The notes beneath the pieces are model-generated. The model did no database searches and was not told where the DNA came from. It was given only the letters and a program-made list of their open reading frames with translations. A stretch of DNA of 10,552 bases from an uncultured Clostridia bacterium (lineage in GTDB: Bacteria > Bacillota > Clostridia > Oscillospirales > QAKW01), in contig CALXGU010000038.1 in NCBI GenBank assembly GCA_944387905.1, positions 1-10,552 of the forward strand, in the 5' to 3' direction. The translations under genes and the position numbers were made by a program. This document shows positions 1 to 6,589 of the stretch, piece by piece. Each line of letters starts with the position of its first letter. Positions within the stretch are counted from its first letter, which is position 1.

Positions 1-1697
1 GCAAAAATAACTTTTCCTCCGACTGAAGAAAACTTCTCAAGAAATTCAAGTGTTGTTTTTCTGAGTGTAAGACAGCCGGGTATCACTATAGCGTCATAAC
101 TCATTTTTCCTACACTCAGCGGATTATTCGGATCTGACATGACCGGCAGCTGTGATTCGCATACATAATCAAAATCCAAGTGCGATTCAAGAAGCCATGA
201 TGTGATATTCTGAAATCCGGATTCAAGAGCATTTACATTCACCGACATCTGTGAATTAGGTCCTGCACATATCCAGTAGCTCTCTACAGGATGAACAACA
301 CCGATCTTAACGATAGGCACACCGCGTGTCAGTGCTGTATTGACGCGCGCAAAATGATTCTCTATAATGGGGTATTCCTTATACCAAGGCGACTGATATC
401 CGATGGCCGCCGGATAATCACGTTTCGCCTCTCCCGCCATTGAAAGCCATGCCAGATGCGGCACTCGCACAGTAACCCCGAGCGCAGCCTGCCAGTCACC
501 CTGGAATTTATGGCCTCTGAAGTCAAAGTCCCAGTTGGTAACTCCGTAAAGCTCAGACAACATACCCTCTTTACCATATTGATGTACAGCTGACTGGGTC
601 TGCTTTGCAGTAGTAAGCTCTATATAGTCACAAAGCATATCGATTCCCGGTATACCGAACTTACCGTAGCTGCGCATGGTTTCTCCGCATGTTATAGACT
701 GGCTTTCAAGACCGGGCTCTCTCAGAAGATGACCGGTAAATGATATTTTATGACTGTCGCACCACTGTCCTATCTGGCCGCAGAAATTAGTTGAAAACTG
801 CTCTGCCGCAAAATCGAAATAGTTATATTTTATAACAGAATCGCTTCTGTCACGAGTTATCCAGAAAAGCTTCGGAAGCTCATCCAATATATCGTAACCG
901 TAAGCCTTTTTGAAGTTTTCCTCAAAAAATCTTGTCCATCCGGTTATTATTCCGCCCTTATAATCGGGTGTAGGAATCGTGCAGCTGCCCTCATTATTCA
1001 AATTAGGCTCATCAGTAAATATCGCAGGAACAATTTTGTCAAACTGATCACCTATAATATCGTTATAACGGCAATGCGTTACTTCTATAAATTTCTGTAC
1101 CGCCTCGGTATCCATAGCATCTATATAAGTCTGACCGTTAAACCAGGTCGACTCTTTTTCATTTACCACATAAGCATACCACTTTGTTGCAGAAGCATCA
1201 TCATTACGGCCTATTCTTTTATAACTCAGAAGATAACCATCGTCATCAAGCTCTATATCATAACAGGCAAGAAAATACGGCTCTCCCGCGTCAATCGCCT
1301 CCGATTTGGGCATATTCCACCCCTTATCCTCAGTAAACAACGCAAGACGTTTGCGGCGGTATTTTTTATTTACAGTGACTTTTCCTCCTGCCGGTCCTGA
1401 CGGCCAACGGTCTTCATCATACAGCCAGGCAAGCATCTGCTCTTTTCCCGCCTTGTCGCAGCATGCTTTCACCATATCCATAAATTCATCTGACAGATAC
1501 TCCGTATCAAGCCCTGTACGGGGATGAATATGGAAACCGCCGAATCCCATCTCCTTAAAATGCTCGATCTGACTCATAAGCTGTTTTTTTTCGAGCTTAG
1601 CATTCCAAGACCAAAACGGTGTCGCACGGTACTCAGATGTAGGATGTTTGAACAGTGTTTCAGGCAAAACTTTCTCGACATTTTTTTTATAAAGCAT
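1..1697 (-). CDS. Glycoside-hydrolase-like protein, GH106 / alpha-L-rhamnosidase-like (partial, C-terminus outside window)
   Basis: An open frame of 565 codons starts at ATG 1697 and is still open at base 1, so the C-terminus is missing. A GGAGG site (plus-strand CCTCC, 1707-1711) lies 9 bases upstream and supports the start. There is no signal peptide or membrane segment, so the enzyme is probably cytoplasmic. Residues about 25-105 carry the block FWSWN...GFGGFHIHPRTGL...WLYDEDRWPSG, which I recognise from large TIM-barrel glycosidases often annotated as GH106 or GH2-like. FTDEP (227-231) and SELYG (381-385) sit where such barrels place their catalytic acids; E230 and E382 are my candidates. 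Residues about 460-565 resemble a flavodoxin/GATase-like domain (YDAIVIPGC, GGKVIF), as follows the barrel in several families. It is divergently paired with an AraC regulator, which fits a sugar-inducible gene. The superfamily is fairly sure; substrate and exact GH family are not. Confidence 0.7.
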   Translation of the reverse strand, partial: MLYKKNVEKVLPETLFKHPTSEYRATPFWSWNAKLEKKQLMSQIEHFKEMGFGGFHIHPRTGLDTEYLSDEFMDMVKACCDKAGKEQMLAWLYDEDRWPSGPAGGKVTVNKKYRRKRLALFTEDKGWNMPKSEAIDAGEPYFLACYDIELDDDGYLLSYKRIGRNDDASATKWYAYVVNEKESTWFNGQTYIDAMDTEAVQKFIEVTHCRYNDIIGDQFDKIVPAIFTDEPNLNNEGSCTIPTPDYKGGIITGWTRFFEENFKKAYGYDILDELPKLFWITRDRSDSVIKYNYFDFAAEQFSTNFCGQIGQWCDSHKISFTGHLLREPGLESQSITCGETMRSYGKFGIPGIDMLCDYIELTTAKQTQSAVHQYGKEGMLSELYGVTNWDFDFRGHKFQGDWQAALGVTVRVPHLAWLSMAGEAKRDYPAAIGYQSPWYKEYPIIENHFARVNTALTRGVPIVKIGVVHPVESYWICAGPNSQMSVNVNALESGFQNITSWLLESHLDFDYVCESQLPVMSDPNNPLSVGKMSYDAIVIPGCLTLRKTTLEFLEKFSSVGGKVIF

Positions 1698-1706
1698 AGT
1701 TTATTT

Positions 1707-1711
1707 CCTCC
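1707..1711 (-). promoter_or_regulatory. Ribosome binding site of the glycosidase gene
   Basis: GGAGG on the minus strand lies 9 bases before the ATG at 1697. It fixes the start of the partial glycosidase gene, because no other in-frame start nearby has such a site. Confidence 0.8.
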
Positions 1712-1720
1712 ACTATGATA

Positions 1721-1750
1721 TTGACTTTATTGTAATAATATTATTATAAT
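1721..1750 (+). promoter_or_regulatory. Promoter of the AraC-family regulator gene
   Basis: TTGACT (1721-1726) and TATAAT (1745-1750) are separated by 18 bases, a near-consensus vegetative promoter reading rightward. The expected transcript start near 1757 leaves about 35 bases of leader before the ATG at 1793, with GGGGTGA at 1779-1785 as ribosome binding site. It overlaps the opposing glycosidase promoter almost completely. Confidence 0.72.
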
Positions 1751-1752
1751 AA
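1727..1752. repeat. 26-bp near-perfect palindrome between divergent genes; candidate operator or symmetric promoter core
   Basis: The two 13-base arms match at 12 of 13 positions, giving 24 of 26 symmetric bases, all A or T except one G. Both -10 boxes are inside it. It may be only the result of two back-to-back -10 boxes in AT-rich DNA, or it may also be a regulator binding site. AraC-family proteins more often bind direct repeats, so operator function is inference. Confidence 0.5.
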
Positions 1753-1757
1753 AACAA
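1729..1757 (-). promoter_or_regulatory. Promoter of the glycosidase gene
   Basis: On the minus strand TTGTTT (plus 1752-1757) and TACAAT (plus 1729-1734) are 17 bases apart. The start would fall near 1722, about 25 bases before the glycosidase ATG. Its -10 box mirrors that of the AraC promoter around 1739.5, so the two promoters share the same DNA and probably cannot be occupied at once. Confidence 0.65.
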
Positions 1758-1792
1758 GGAACTTTTTTTCTGATTTATGGGGTGATTTTGAT

Positions 1793-2638
1793 ATGACATA
1801 CAGATTCAAAGAGCTCGCTGAAAATAAATTTCATATTTCTGTAGCGTCCACAAATGAATGTGCCATGCACGGACATGATTTTCTTGAGTTTTCATACGTA
1901 AAAAGCGGAACGATTGAACACAATATAGACGGTGACATATCAATAGTGGATTCCGGAGAATTCTTCATAGTCGACTATGGGACAATGCATGAATATAAAT
2001 CAATATCCGACAAACCGCTTGTTATAATCAATATATTATTTTATCCCGAATTTATAGACAGGACCCTGACAGGTTACCGCAGCTTCAAAGACGTCGTCAA
2101 TTCTTATCTTATCAGATTCAGTTATAAAACTCTAAAGTCCTCTCCTACAGGCAAAACCTTTACCGACAAAGACGGTAAGATACTTAAACTAGTTTCAGAG
2201 CTTGCGGACGAATACAAAGAAAAGAAATACGGATATATAGAGTATATACGCTGTCTGTTTGTGCAGATACTCATTACAACAATGCGAAAAATAGGCAAAA
2301 GCAGTAAGCAAACAGGTAAAAGTGATGTTATAATAGAGATAACTGAATATATTAAAAATAATTATACGGATAAAATACGGCTTTCGGATATAGCAAAAAA
2401 ATATAATTATTCCCTCTCTCATATTTCCCGAAAATTCAAGCAGGAAATGGGTATGGGATTTGAGGAATACATTCAGCGCATCAGAATTGAACACAGCTGT
2501 CGCATGCTTGAAAGCAGCGACAAAAAAATCAATGAGATATCTTCTCTTTGCGGTTATGACAACATAAAGTTCTTTAACAAGGTATTCAAAAACACTCTTA
2601 AAATAACTCCGCGTGAATTTAAGAAGCTATACAAATAA
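1793..2638 (+). CDS. AraC-family transcriptional regulator with N-terminal cupin-like domain
   Basis: 281 residues, the usual size for this family. The N-terminal part (about 1-95) looks like the AraC-type cupin sensor: H26 and H28 followed by E32, an IDG turn (45-47), a SGEFFIVDYGTMHEY strand and H66. The C-terminal part (about 178-281) is the double helix-turn-helix DNA-binding domain. Its first helix-turn-helix is at about 197-220 (LSDIAKKYNYSLSHISRKFK). The second is at about 246-278 (INEISSLCGYDNIKFFNKVF) and ends with the family hallmark ITPREFKK. The start is supported by GGGGTGA 7 bases upstream. Such proteins usually bind a sugar or related ligand and activate adjacent carbohydrate genes, so the divergent glycosidase is the likely target, with autoregulation possible through the shared promoter. 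Family is certain; ligand and targets are inferred. Confidence 0.93.
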   Translation: MTYRFKELAENKFHISVASTNECAMHGHDFLEFSYVKSGTIEHNIDGDISIVDSGEFFIVDYGTMHEYKSISDKPLVIINILFYPEFIDRTLTGYRSFKDVVNSYLIRFSYKTLKSSPTGKTFTDKDGKILKLVSELADEYKEKKYGYIEYIRCLFVQILITTMRKIGKSSKQTGKSDVIIEITEYIKNNYTDKIRLSDIAKKYNYSLSHISRKFKQEMGMGFEEYIQRIRIEHSCRMLESSDKKINEISSLCGYDNIKFFNKVFKNTLKITPREFKKLYK

Positions 2639-2680
2639 TAATCCTGCGTAAAGGTTGCAACCTTTACGCAGGATTATTAT
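2635..2680. terminator. Two-way intrinsic terminator between convergent araC-type gene and dapF
   Basis: A perfect palindrome of 46 bases centred at 2657.5. The GC-containing core (ATCCTGCGTAAAGGTT and its complement) can fold into a very stable hairpin from either strand. The flanks are A/T-only, with a short T-rich run downstream in each direction rather than a long T tract. It contains the stop codon of the regulator (2636-2638) and that of dapF (2677-2679). The position between convergent genes makes shared termination the obvious role. Confidence 0.8.
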
Positions 2681-3477
2681 ATATCTATTTCTCCGTCAAA
2701 AACAAATTCGGCAGGTCCTGTCATGAAGATATCTGTATCAAGCTTTATTTCAAGACTTCCGCCGTTCAGCAAAACAGTAACAGGTCCGTCAGCGCTGCAC
2801 GATCCGTTTTCAACTGCCGCCGCAACGCTTGCGCATGCGCCTGTACCGCACGCCATTGTCTCGCCGCTGCCGCGTTCCCATACCCGCATTCGCAGAGTAT
2901 GACTGTCCATAACTTGTACAAATTCGACATTTGTGCGGTCGGGAAAAAGATGAGTCATATTCTCAATTTGCCTGCCTACTCCCTCAACATCGAAATCTAA
3001 AACATTTTTTACAAATATAACACAGTGCGGATTGCCCATTGACACATCAGTATAAGAGTAAATTTCAGAAAAAACCGGATCGGTCCTGCCCTTACCGCGT
3101 ATAACAGGTTTACCCATATTTACGGTCACCGTATCCACTTTACCGTTTGACACTGACAAGTTGAGATGCTTTACACCTGACAGCGTTTCAATGTCAAGAG
3201 CTGTCTTTGACGTAAGTCTGCGGTCATATACATATTTGCCCACGCAGCGTATCGCATTTCCGCACATAGCGCCCTCTGAACCGTCGGCATTGAACATACG
3301 CATTTTAAAATCAGCCGTATCGGAACGGCATATCAAAACTACACCGTCTGAGCCGATACCGGTATGTCTGTCTGAAAGTGCAGCAGCAAGCTGCTCCATA
3401 TTGTCAGGCTGACCGCAAACGGTACAGTCTATATAAATATAATCATTTGCACAGCCGTGCATTTTTGTGAATTTCAT
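2677..3477 (-). CDS. dapF: Diaminopimelate epimerase
   Basis: 266 residues, typical for the family. It converts LL-2,6-diaminopimelate to the meso form, used for peptidoglycan cross-linking and as direct precursor of lysine, by a two-cysteine acid/base mechanism without PLP. The N-terminal motif MHGCANDYIYID is at 6-17. The first catalytic cysteine, C72, is in MCGNAIRC; MGNPHCV is at 147-153; ERGSGET is at 201-207; the second catalytic cysteine, C210, is in ACGTGAC. Both halves of the duplicated fold are complete. The start has GGGAG 6 bases upstream. It is the last gene of the pyrG-purA-dapF cluster, 42 bases after purA, and ends inside the shared terminator. One oddity is Ala at position 10, where the family motif HGxGND normally has Gly. 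The identification is very secure. Confidence 0.96.
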   Translation of the reverse strand: MKFTKMHGCANDYIYIDCTVCGQPDNMEQLAAALSDRHTGIGSDGVVLICRSDTADFKMRMFNADGSEGAMCGNAIRCVGKYVYDRRLTSKTALDIETLSGVKHLNLSVSNGKVDTVTVNMGKPVIRGKGRTDPVFSEIYSYTDVSMGNPHCVIFVKNVLDFDVEGVGRQIENMTHLFPDRTNVEFVQVMDSHTLRMRVWERGSGETMACGTGACASVAAAVENGSCSADGPVTVLLNGGSLEIKLDTDIFMTGPAEFVFDGEIDI

Positions 3478-3519
3478 GCCATTCTCCCGCCAAAAAGCTT
3501 ACTGACATTTTATGCTTTA

Positions 3520-4791
3520 CTACATTTCTATATACTGCTCGCGTTCTGCTCCAACAGATATATATTTAATGGGACAATTCATTTTTTCCTGTATGTAATT
3601 TATATATTTTTTAGCGTTCTCCGGCAGATCCTCAAAGTTTCTGCAGCCTGAAACATCGCTCATCCAGCCGTCAAAATACTCATATACAGGTTTGGCAATA
3701 TCAAGATCCTGTCCTGTCGGAAAGCTTTCAGTGCGCACTCCGTTTATCTCATAAGCCACGCATACCGGTATTTTCTCAAGATATGAAAGGATATCAAGCT
3801 TTGTAAGAGCAAGACAGGTCGCGCCCTGTATCATAGTGCCGTAGCGCGAAGCGACAACGTCAAATCCGCCTACGCGTCTCGGTCTGCCTGTAGCGGCGCC
3901 GTATTCACCGCCCGCTTCACGCAGTTTATCTCCGTCCTCTCCGAACAATTCACATGTAAACGGTCCCTCGCCTACACAGCTTGAATACGCTTTTATTATT
4001 CCGATACTTTCGTCAAGCTTGACGTACGGTATACCCGCTCCTATAGGCGCATATGCGGATATAACCGATGAAGATGAAGTATACGGATAGATGCCGAAAT
4101 CTATATCTCTGAGAGCACCCAGCTGAGCTTCAAACATTATTTTTTTGTCAGCCGCGGCAGCTTTGCCCAAATATTCGGTCGTATTGCAGATATAGTCCTT
4201 AAACGGCATTGCGTATTTCTCTATCCACGCTAGCATCTCATCAGCCGACACCGGTTCGTGCTTATAACCGCCTACTACCGTAAGATTTTTCCACTCAACT
4301 ATATCGTATATTTTTTCTTTCATATACTCAAAGTGGAGCAAATCTCCCATTCTTATCGTTTTTTTCATATATTTATCTGAATATACAGGAGCTATTCCGC
4401 GGCGTGTGGAACCGAATTTTTTGTCGGCAAGTCTGTCCTCCTCAAGACAGTCCAGAAGTTTATGGTACGGCATGCAGATAGTAGCCATATGACTGATTTT
4501 CAAGTGTTCGGGAGTTATTGCAATTCCGCCCTTACGAAGGTTCTCAACTTCATGATAAAGATGCTCGACATCGATTACCATACCCGGTCCCATTACATTT
4601 ACAGTACTGTCACGAAGAATACCGGACGGCAAAAGATTCAGTATAAACTTACCACGCTCGTTTACTACTGTATGCCCTGCGTTGTTTCCGCCCTGATAAC
4701 GGCATACTATGTCATATTTTTCAGACAAAAGATCAACCATACGGCCTTTTCCTTCATCGCCCCAATTTATTCCGACTATTGCTGTCAACAT
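3520..4791 (-). CDS. purA: Adenylosuccinate synthase
   Basis: 423 residues from the chosen start. It joins IMP and aspartate using GTP to give adenylosuccinate, the first committed step to AMP. The GTP-binding loop WGDEGKG spans residues 10-16, with the catalytic Asp at D12, and the catalytic His is H40 in NNAGHT. GSTRRGIAPVYSDK, ATGRPRR and TKLDIL follow in the family order. The middle carries EAQLGALRDIDFGIYPYT in place of the better known EGAQGTLLDID form, a variant I associate with a clostridial branch. The frame is open to 4827, but the start at 4791 has GGAGG 8 bases upstream and gives the canonical N-terminus (LTAIVGINWGDEGKG); the longer form would overlap pyrG. The gap to pyrG is 16 bases, so the two are co-transcribed. 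Confidence 0.96.
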   Translation of the reverse strand: MLTAIVGINWGDEGKGRMVDLLSEKYDIVCRYQGGNNAGHTVVNERGKFILNLLPSGILRDSTVNVMGPGMVIDVEHLYHEVENLRKGGIAITPEHLKISHMATICMPYHKLLDCLEEDRLADKKFGSTRRGIAPVYSDKYMKKTIRMGDLLHFEYMKEKIYDIVEWKNLTVVGGYKHEPVSADEMLAWIEKYAMPFKDYICNTTEYLGKAAAADKKIMFEAQLGALRDIDFGIYPYTSSSSVISAYAPIGAGIPYVKLDESIGIIKAYSSCVGEGPFTCELFGEDGDKLREAGGEYGAATGRPRRVGGFDVVASRYGTMIQGATCLALTKLDILSYLEKIPVCVAYEINGVRTESFPTGQDLDIAKPVYEYFDGWMSDVSGCRNFEDLPENAKKYINYIQEKMNCPIKYISVGAEREQYIEM

Positions 4792-4799
4792 ACTGTTAT

Positions 4800-4804
4800 C
4801 CTCC
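4800..4804 (-). promoter_or_regulatory. Ribosome binding site deciding the purA start
   Basis: GGAGG on the minus strand, 8 bases before the ATG at 4791, sits in the 16-base gap after the pyrG stop. It favours this ATG over the in-frame ATG at 4827, which would lie inside pyrG and add 12 non-family residues. Confidence 0.8.
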
Positions 4805-4807
4805 GTT

Positions 4808-6412
4808 TTATTTTGTTTTTTTGTCAAGAGCGGTTTTTACCAGCTCTCTGAAAAGCGGGTGGGCTTTATTCGGTCTGCTCTTGAATTCCGGGTGAAACTG
4901 AACGCCTACAAAAAAGTCATTCTCCGGTATTTCAACAGTCTCCACTATATAATCATCAGGAGATGTTCCGCTCACCACAAGACCCGCATTTTCCAGATCC
5001 GCACGGAAATCATTATTGAATTCATATCTGTGACGGTGGCGCTCGCTTATTAGATCTTTACCATAACAACGGTGCATCTGAGTCCCTTGCTTTATCTTAC
5101 ATGGATAAGCACCGAGACGCAAGGTCCCGCCCTTATCTATATTTGCATGCTGATCGGGCAGAAAATCTATTACCTTATGCTTTGAGAGCTCATCAAATTC
5201 GCCTGAATTGGCATCGTTCATACCGCATACGTTTCTGGCAAACTCTATAACTGATATCTGCATGCCAAGACATATACCCAAAAACGGTATATTATTTTCT
5301 CTGCAATATTTTGCGGTCTCGATCTTTCCCTCTATTCCGCGGTTGCCGAATCCGCCGGGCACTATGACACCGTCGCACTTGCCTATCACCTGTGATACAT
5401 TTTGGCTTGTCACGGTTTCTGAATCTATCCATTCTATACGTGTGCGTGCGCCGTTTTCATATCCGGCGTGACGTATTGCCTCGGCGACTGACAGATATGC
5501 ATCGTGCAGCTGTACATATTTTCCGACAAGGCCGATCGTGACTTCTTTATCTCTGTTTTTTATGCGCGTCAGCATTTCATCCCAGTCACTGAGATCAGGC
5601 TTTGGTGCCTGTATATTGAGCTCTCGGCATACAATATCCGAAAAATTGCTGTTTTCCAGCATGATCGGAGCCTCATACAATACCGGAAGTGTCCTGTTTT
5701 CAATAACACAGTCCGGTTTTACATTACAAAACAATGAGATTTTTTTGAATATAGACTCCTCTAACGGTTCGTCACATCTCAATACTATTATATTCGGATT
5801 TATACCCATGCCCTGAAGCTCTTTTACAGAGTGCTGAGTAGGTTTGGACTTGTGTTCTTCAGAACCTCGGATATAGGGGACAAGCGTGACATGGATAAAA
5901 AGACTGTTTTCTCGTCCGACTTCCAGCCCGACCTGACGTATCGCCTCTAAAAACGGCTGGCTTTCTATATCTCCTGTAGTACCGCCGATTTCTGTTATCA
6001 CAACATCTGCCTGAGTCTTTTTGCCGACCCTGTATATAAAATCTTTAATTTCTCTTGTGATATGCGGTATCACCTGTACCGTTTCTCCCAGATACTCACC
6101 ACGGCGTTCTTTGTTGAGTACATTCCAGTAAACCTTGCCTGTCGTAAGATTTGAATACTTATTCAGATCCTCGTCTATAAAGCGCTCGTAATGCCCCAGG
6201 TCCAGATCAGTTTCCGCGCCGTCTTCTGTCACATACACCTCGCCGTGCTGATAAGGGCTCATTGTTCCCGGATCTACATTGATATACGGATCAAGTTTCT
6301 GAGCTGCGACCTTAAGGCCGCGAGCCTTCAGAAGTCTGCCCAGAGATGCTGCCGTTATTCCTTTTCCGAGACCGGATACCACACCGCCGGTCACAAATAT
6401 AAACTTCGTCAT
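4808..6412 (-). CDS. pyrG: CTP synthase (glutamine hydrolysing)
   Basis: 534 residues, matching the usual 530-550. It aminates UTP to CTP using ATP and glutamine, the last step of pyrimidine nucleotide synthesis. The N-terminal synthetase domain (about 1-270) starts with MTKFIFVTGGVVSGLGKGI, containing the ATP loop SGLGKG (13-18, K17), and includes DPYINVDPGTM (41-51) and EIGGTTGDIES (141-151). The C-terminal class I glutaminase domain (about 290-534) has the oxyanion loop PGGFG (352-356), nucleophile C381 in LGICLGMQ, and H507 and E509 in FHPEF. The frame is open to 6427, but family alignment and a GAGGA site 8 bases upstream favour 6412. It leads the pyrG-purA-dapF cluster and has a promoter and a leader of about 110 bases upstream. 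Confidence 0.97.
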   Translation of the reverse strand: MTKFIFVTGGVVSGLGKGITAASLGRLLKARGLKVAAQKLDPYINVDPGTMSPYQHGEVYVTEDGAETDLDLGHYERFIDEDLNKYSNLTTGKVYWNVLNKERRGEYLGETVQVIPHITREIKDFIYRVGKKTQADVVITEIGGTTGDIESQPFLEAIRQVGLEVGRENSLFIHVTLVPYIRGSEEHKSKPTQHSVKELQGMGINPNIIVLRCDEPLEESIFKKISLFCNVKPDCVIENRTLPVLYEAPIMLENSNFSDIVCRELNIQAPKPDLSDWDEMLTRIKNRDKEVTIGLVGKYVQLHDAYLSVAEAIRHAGYENGARTRIEWIDSETVTSQNVSQVIGKCDGVIVPGGFGNRGIEGKIETAKYCRENNIPFLGICLGMQISVIEFARNVCGMNDANSGEFDELSKHKVIDFLPDQHANIDKGGTLRLGAYPCKIKQGTQMHRCYGKDLISERHRHRYEFNNDFRADLENAGLVVSGTSPDDYIVETVEIPENDFFVGVQFHPEFKSRPNKAHPLFRELVKTALDKKTK

Positions 6413-6420
6413 TGTCCTAA

Positions 6421-6425
6421 TCCTC
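6421..6425 (-). promoter_or_regulatory. Ribosome binding site deciding the pyrG start
   Basis: GAGGA on the minus strand lies 8 bases before the ATG at 6412. The upstream ATG at 6427 has only AGGA with a 3-base gap, too close for good initiation, and would add MRIRT before the conserved CTP synthase N-terminus. Confidence 0.65.
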
Positions 6426-6531
6426 ATATATCCTTATTTTTTAATACTCTTGCATTACTCAGCGTAAGTCAACGGCTTTATGCAAATATCAGCATCTGCA
6501 CAGCGCCTGATCTCACAGTCCTAACCTATAT

Positions 6532-6560
6532 ATTATAATTGCAAAGGCTTTTACATTCAA
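6532..6560 (-). promoter_or_regulatory. Promoter of the pyrG-purA-dapF cluster, with a leader of about 110 bases
   Basis: On the minus strand TTGAAT (plus 6555-6560) and TATAAT (plus 6532-6537) are 17 bases apart, an almost ideal vegetative promoter. The start would be near 6525-6527, leaving about 113 bases of leader before ATG 6412. The leader has a modest stem (ATCAG/CTGAT) but no T tract, so I see no classical terminator or attenuator in it. The initial bases read AGGTT, not the GGGC start used for CTP sensing in Bacillus subtilis pyrG. The -35 box lies inside the hairpin at 6543-6566. Confidence 0.7.
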
Positions 6561-6569
6561 GCCTTTTTT
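6543..6569. terminator. Hairpin downstream of fumC, T tract on the plus strand
   Basis: AAAGGCTT (6543-6550) and AAGCCTTT (6559-6566) form an 8-bp stem with an 8-base loop. Position suggests a terminator for fumC, which ends 21 bases away. However, the run of T that an intrinsic terminator needs follows only on the plus strand (six T to 6569, then more T-rich DNA). In the fumC direction the stem is followed by GCAATTATAATA. It could be a weak fumC terminator, or stop rightward transcription towards fumC. Confidence 0.45.
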
Positions 6570-6589
6570 GATTTATTTTAATAAAAACA

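Noticed and set aside
1074..1718. Several rightward short open frames opposite the glycosidase gene
   Set aside because: The leftward frame is continuous for 565 codons with clear family motifs; the opposite frames have no motifs and are shadows.
4792..4827. Longer N-terminus for PurA starting at 4827
   Set aside because: It would overlap pyrG and add 12 residues not seen in the family, and the GGAGG site at 4800-4804 serves the ATG at 4791.
6413..6427. Longer N-terminus for PyrG starting at 6427
   Set aside because: It adds MRIRT before the conserved N-terminus, and its only possible ribosome site is too close to the ATG.
6444..6472. Second possible pyrG promoter, TTGACT with 17 bases to GAGTAT on the minus strand
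   Set aside because: The -35 is good but the -10 matches only three of six bases. The TTGAAT/TATAAT pair at 6532-6560 is far stronger, so this is at best a minor start.
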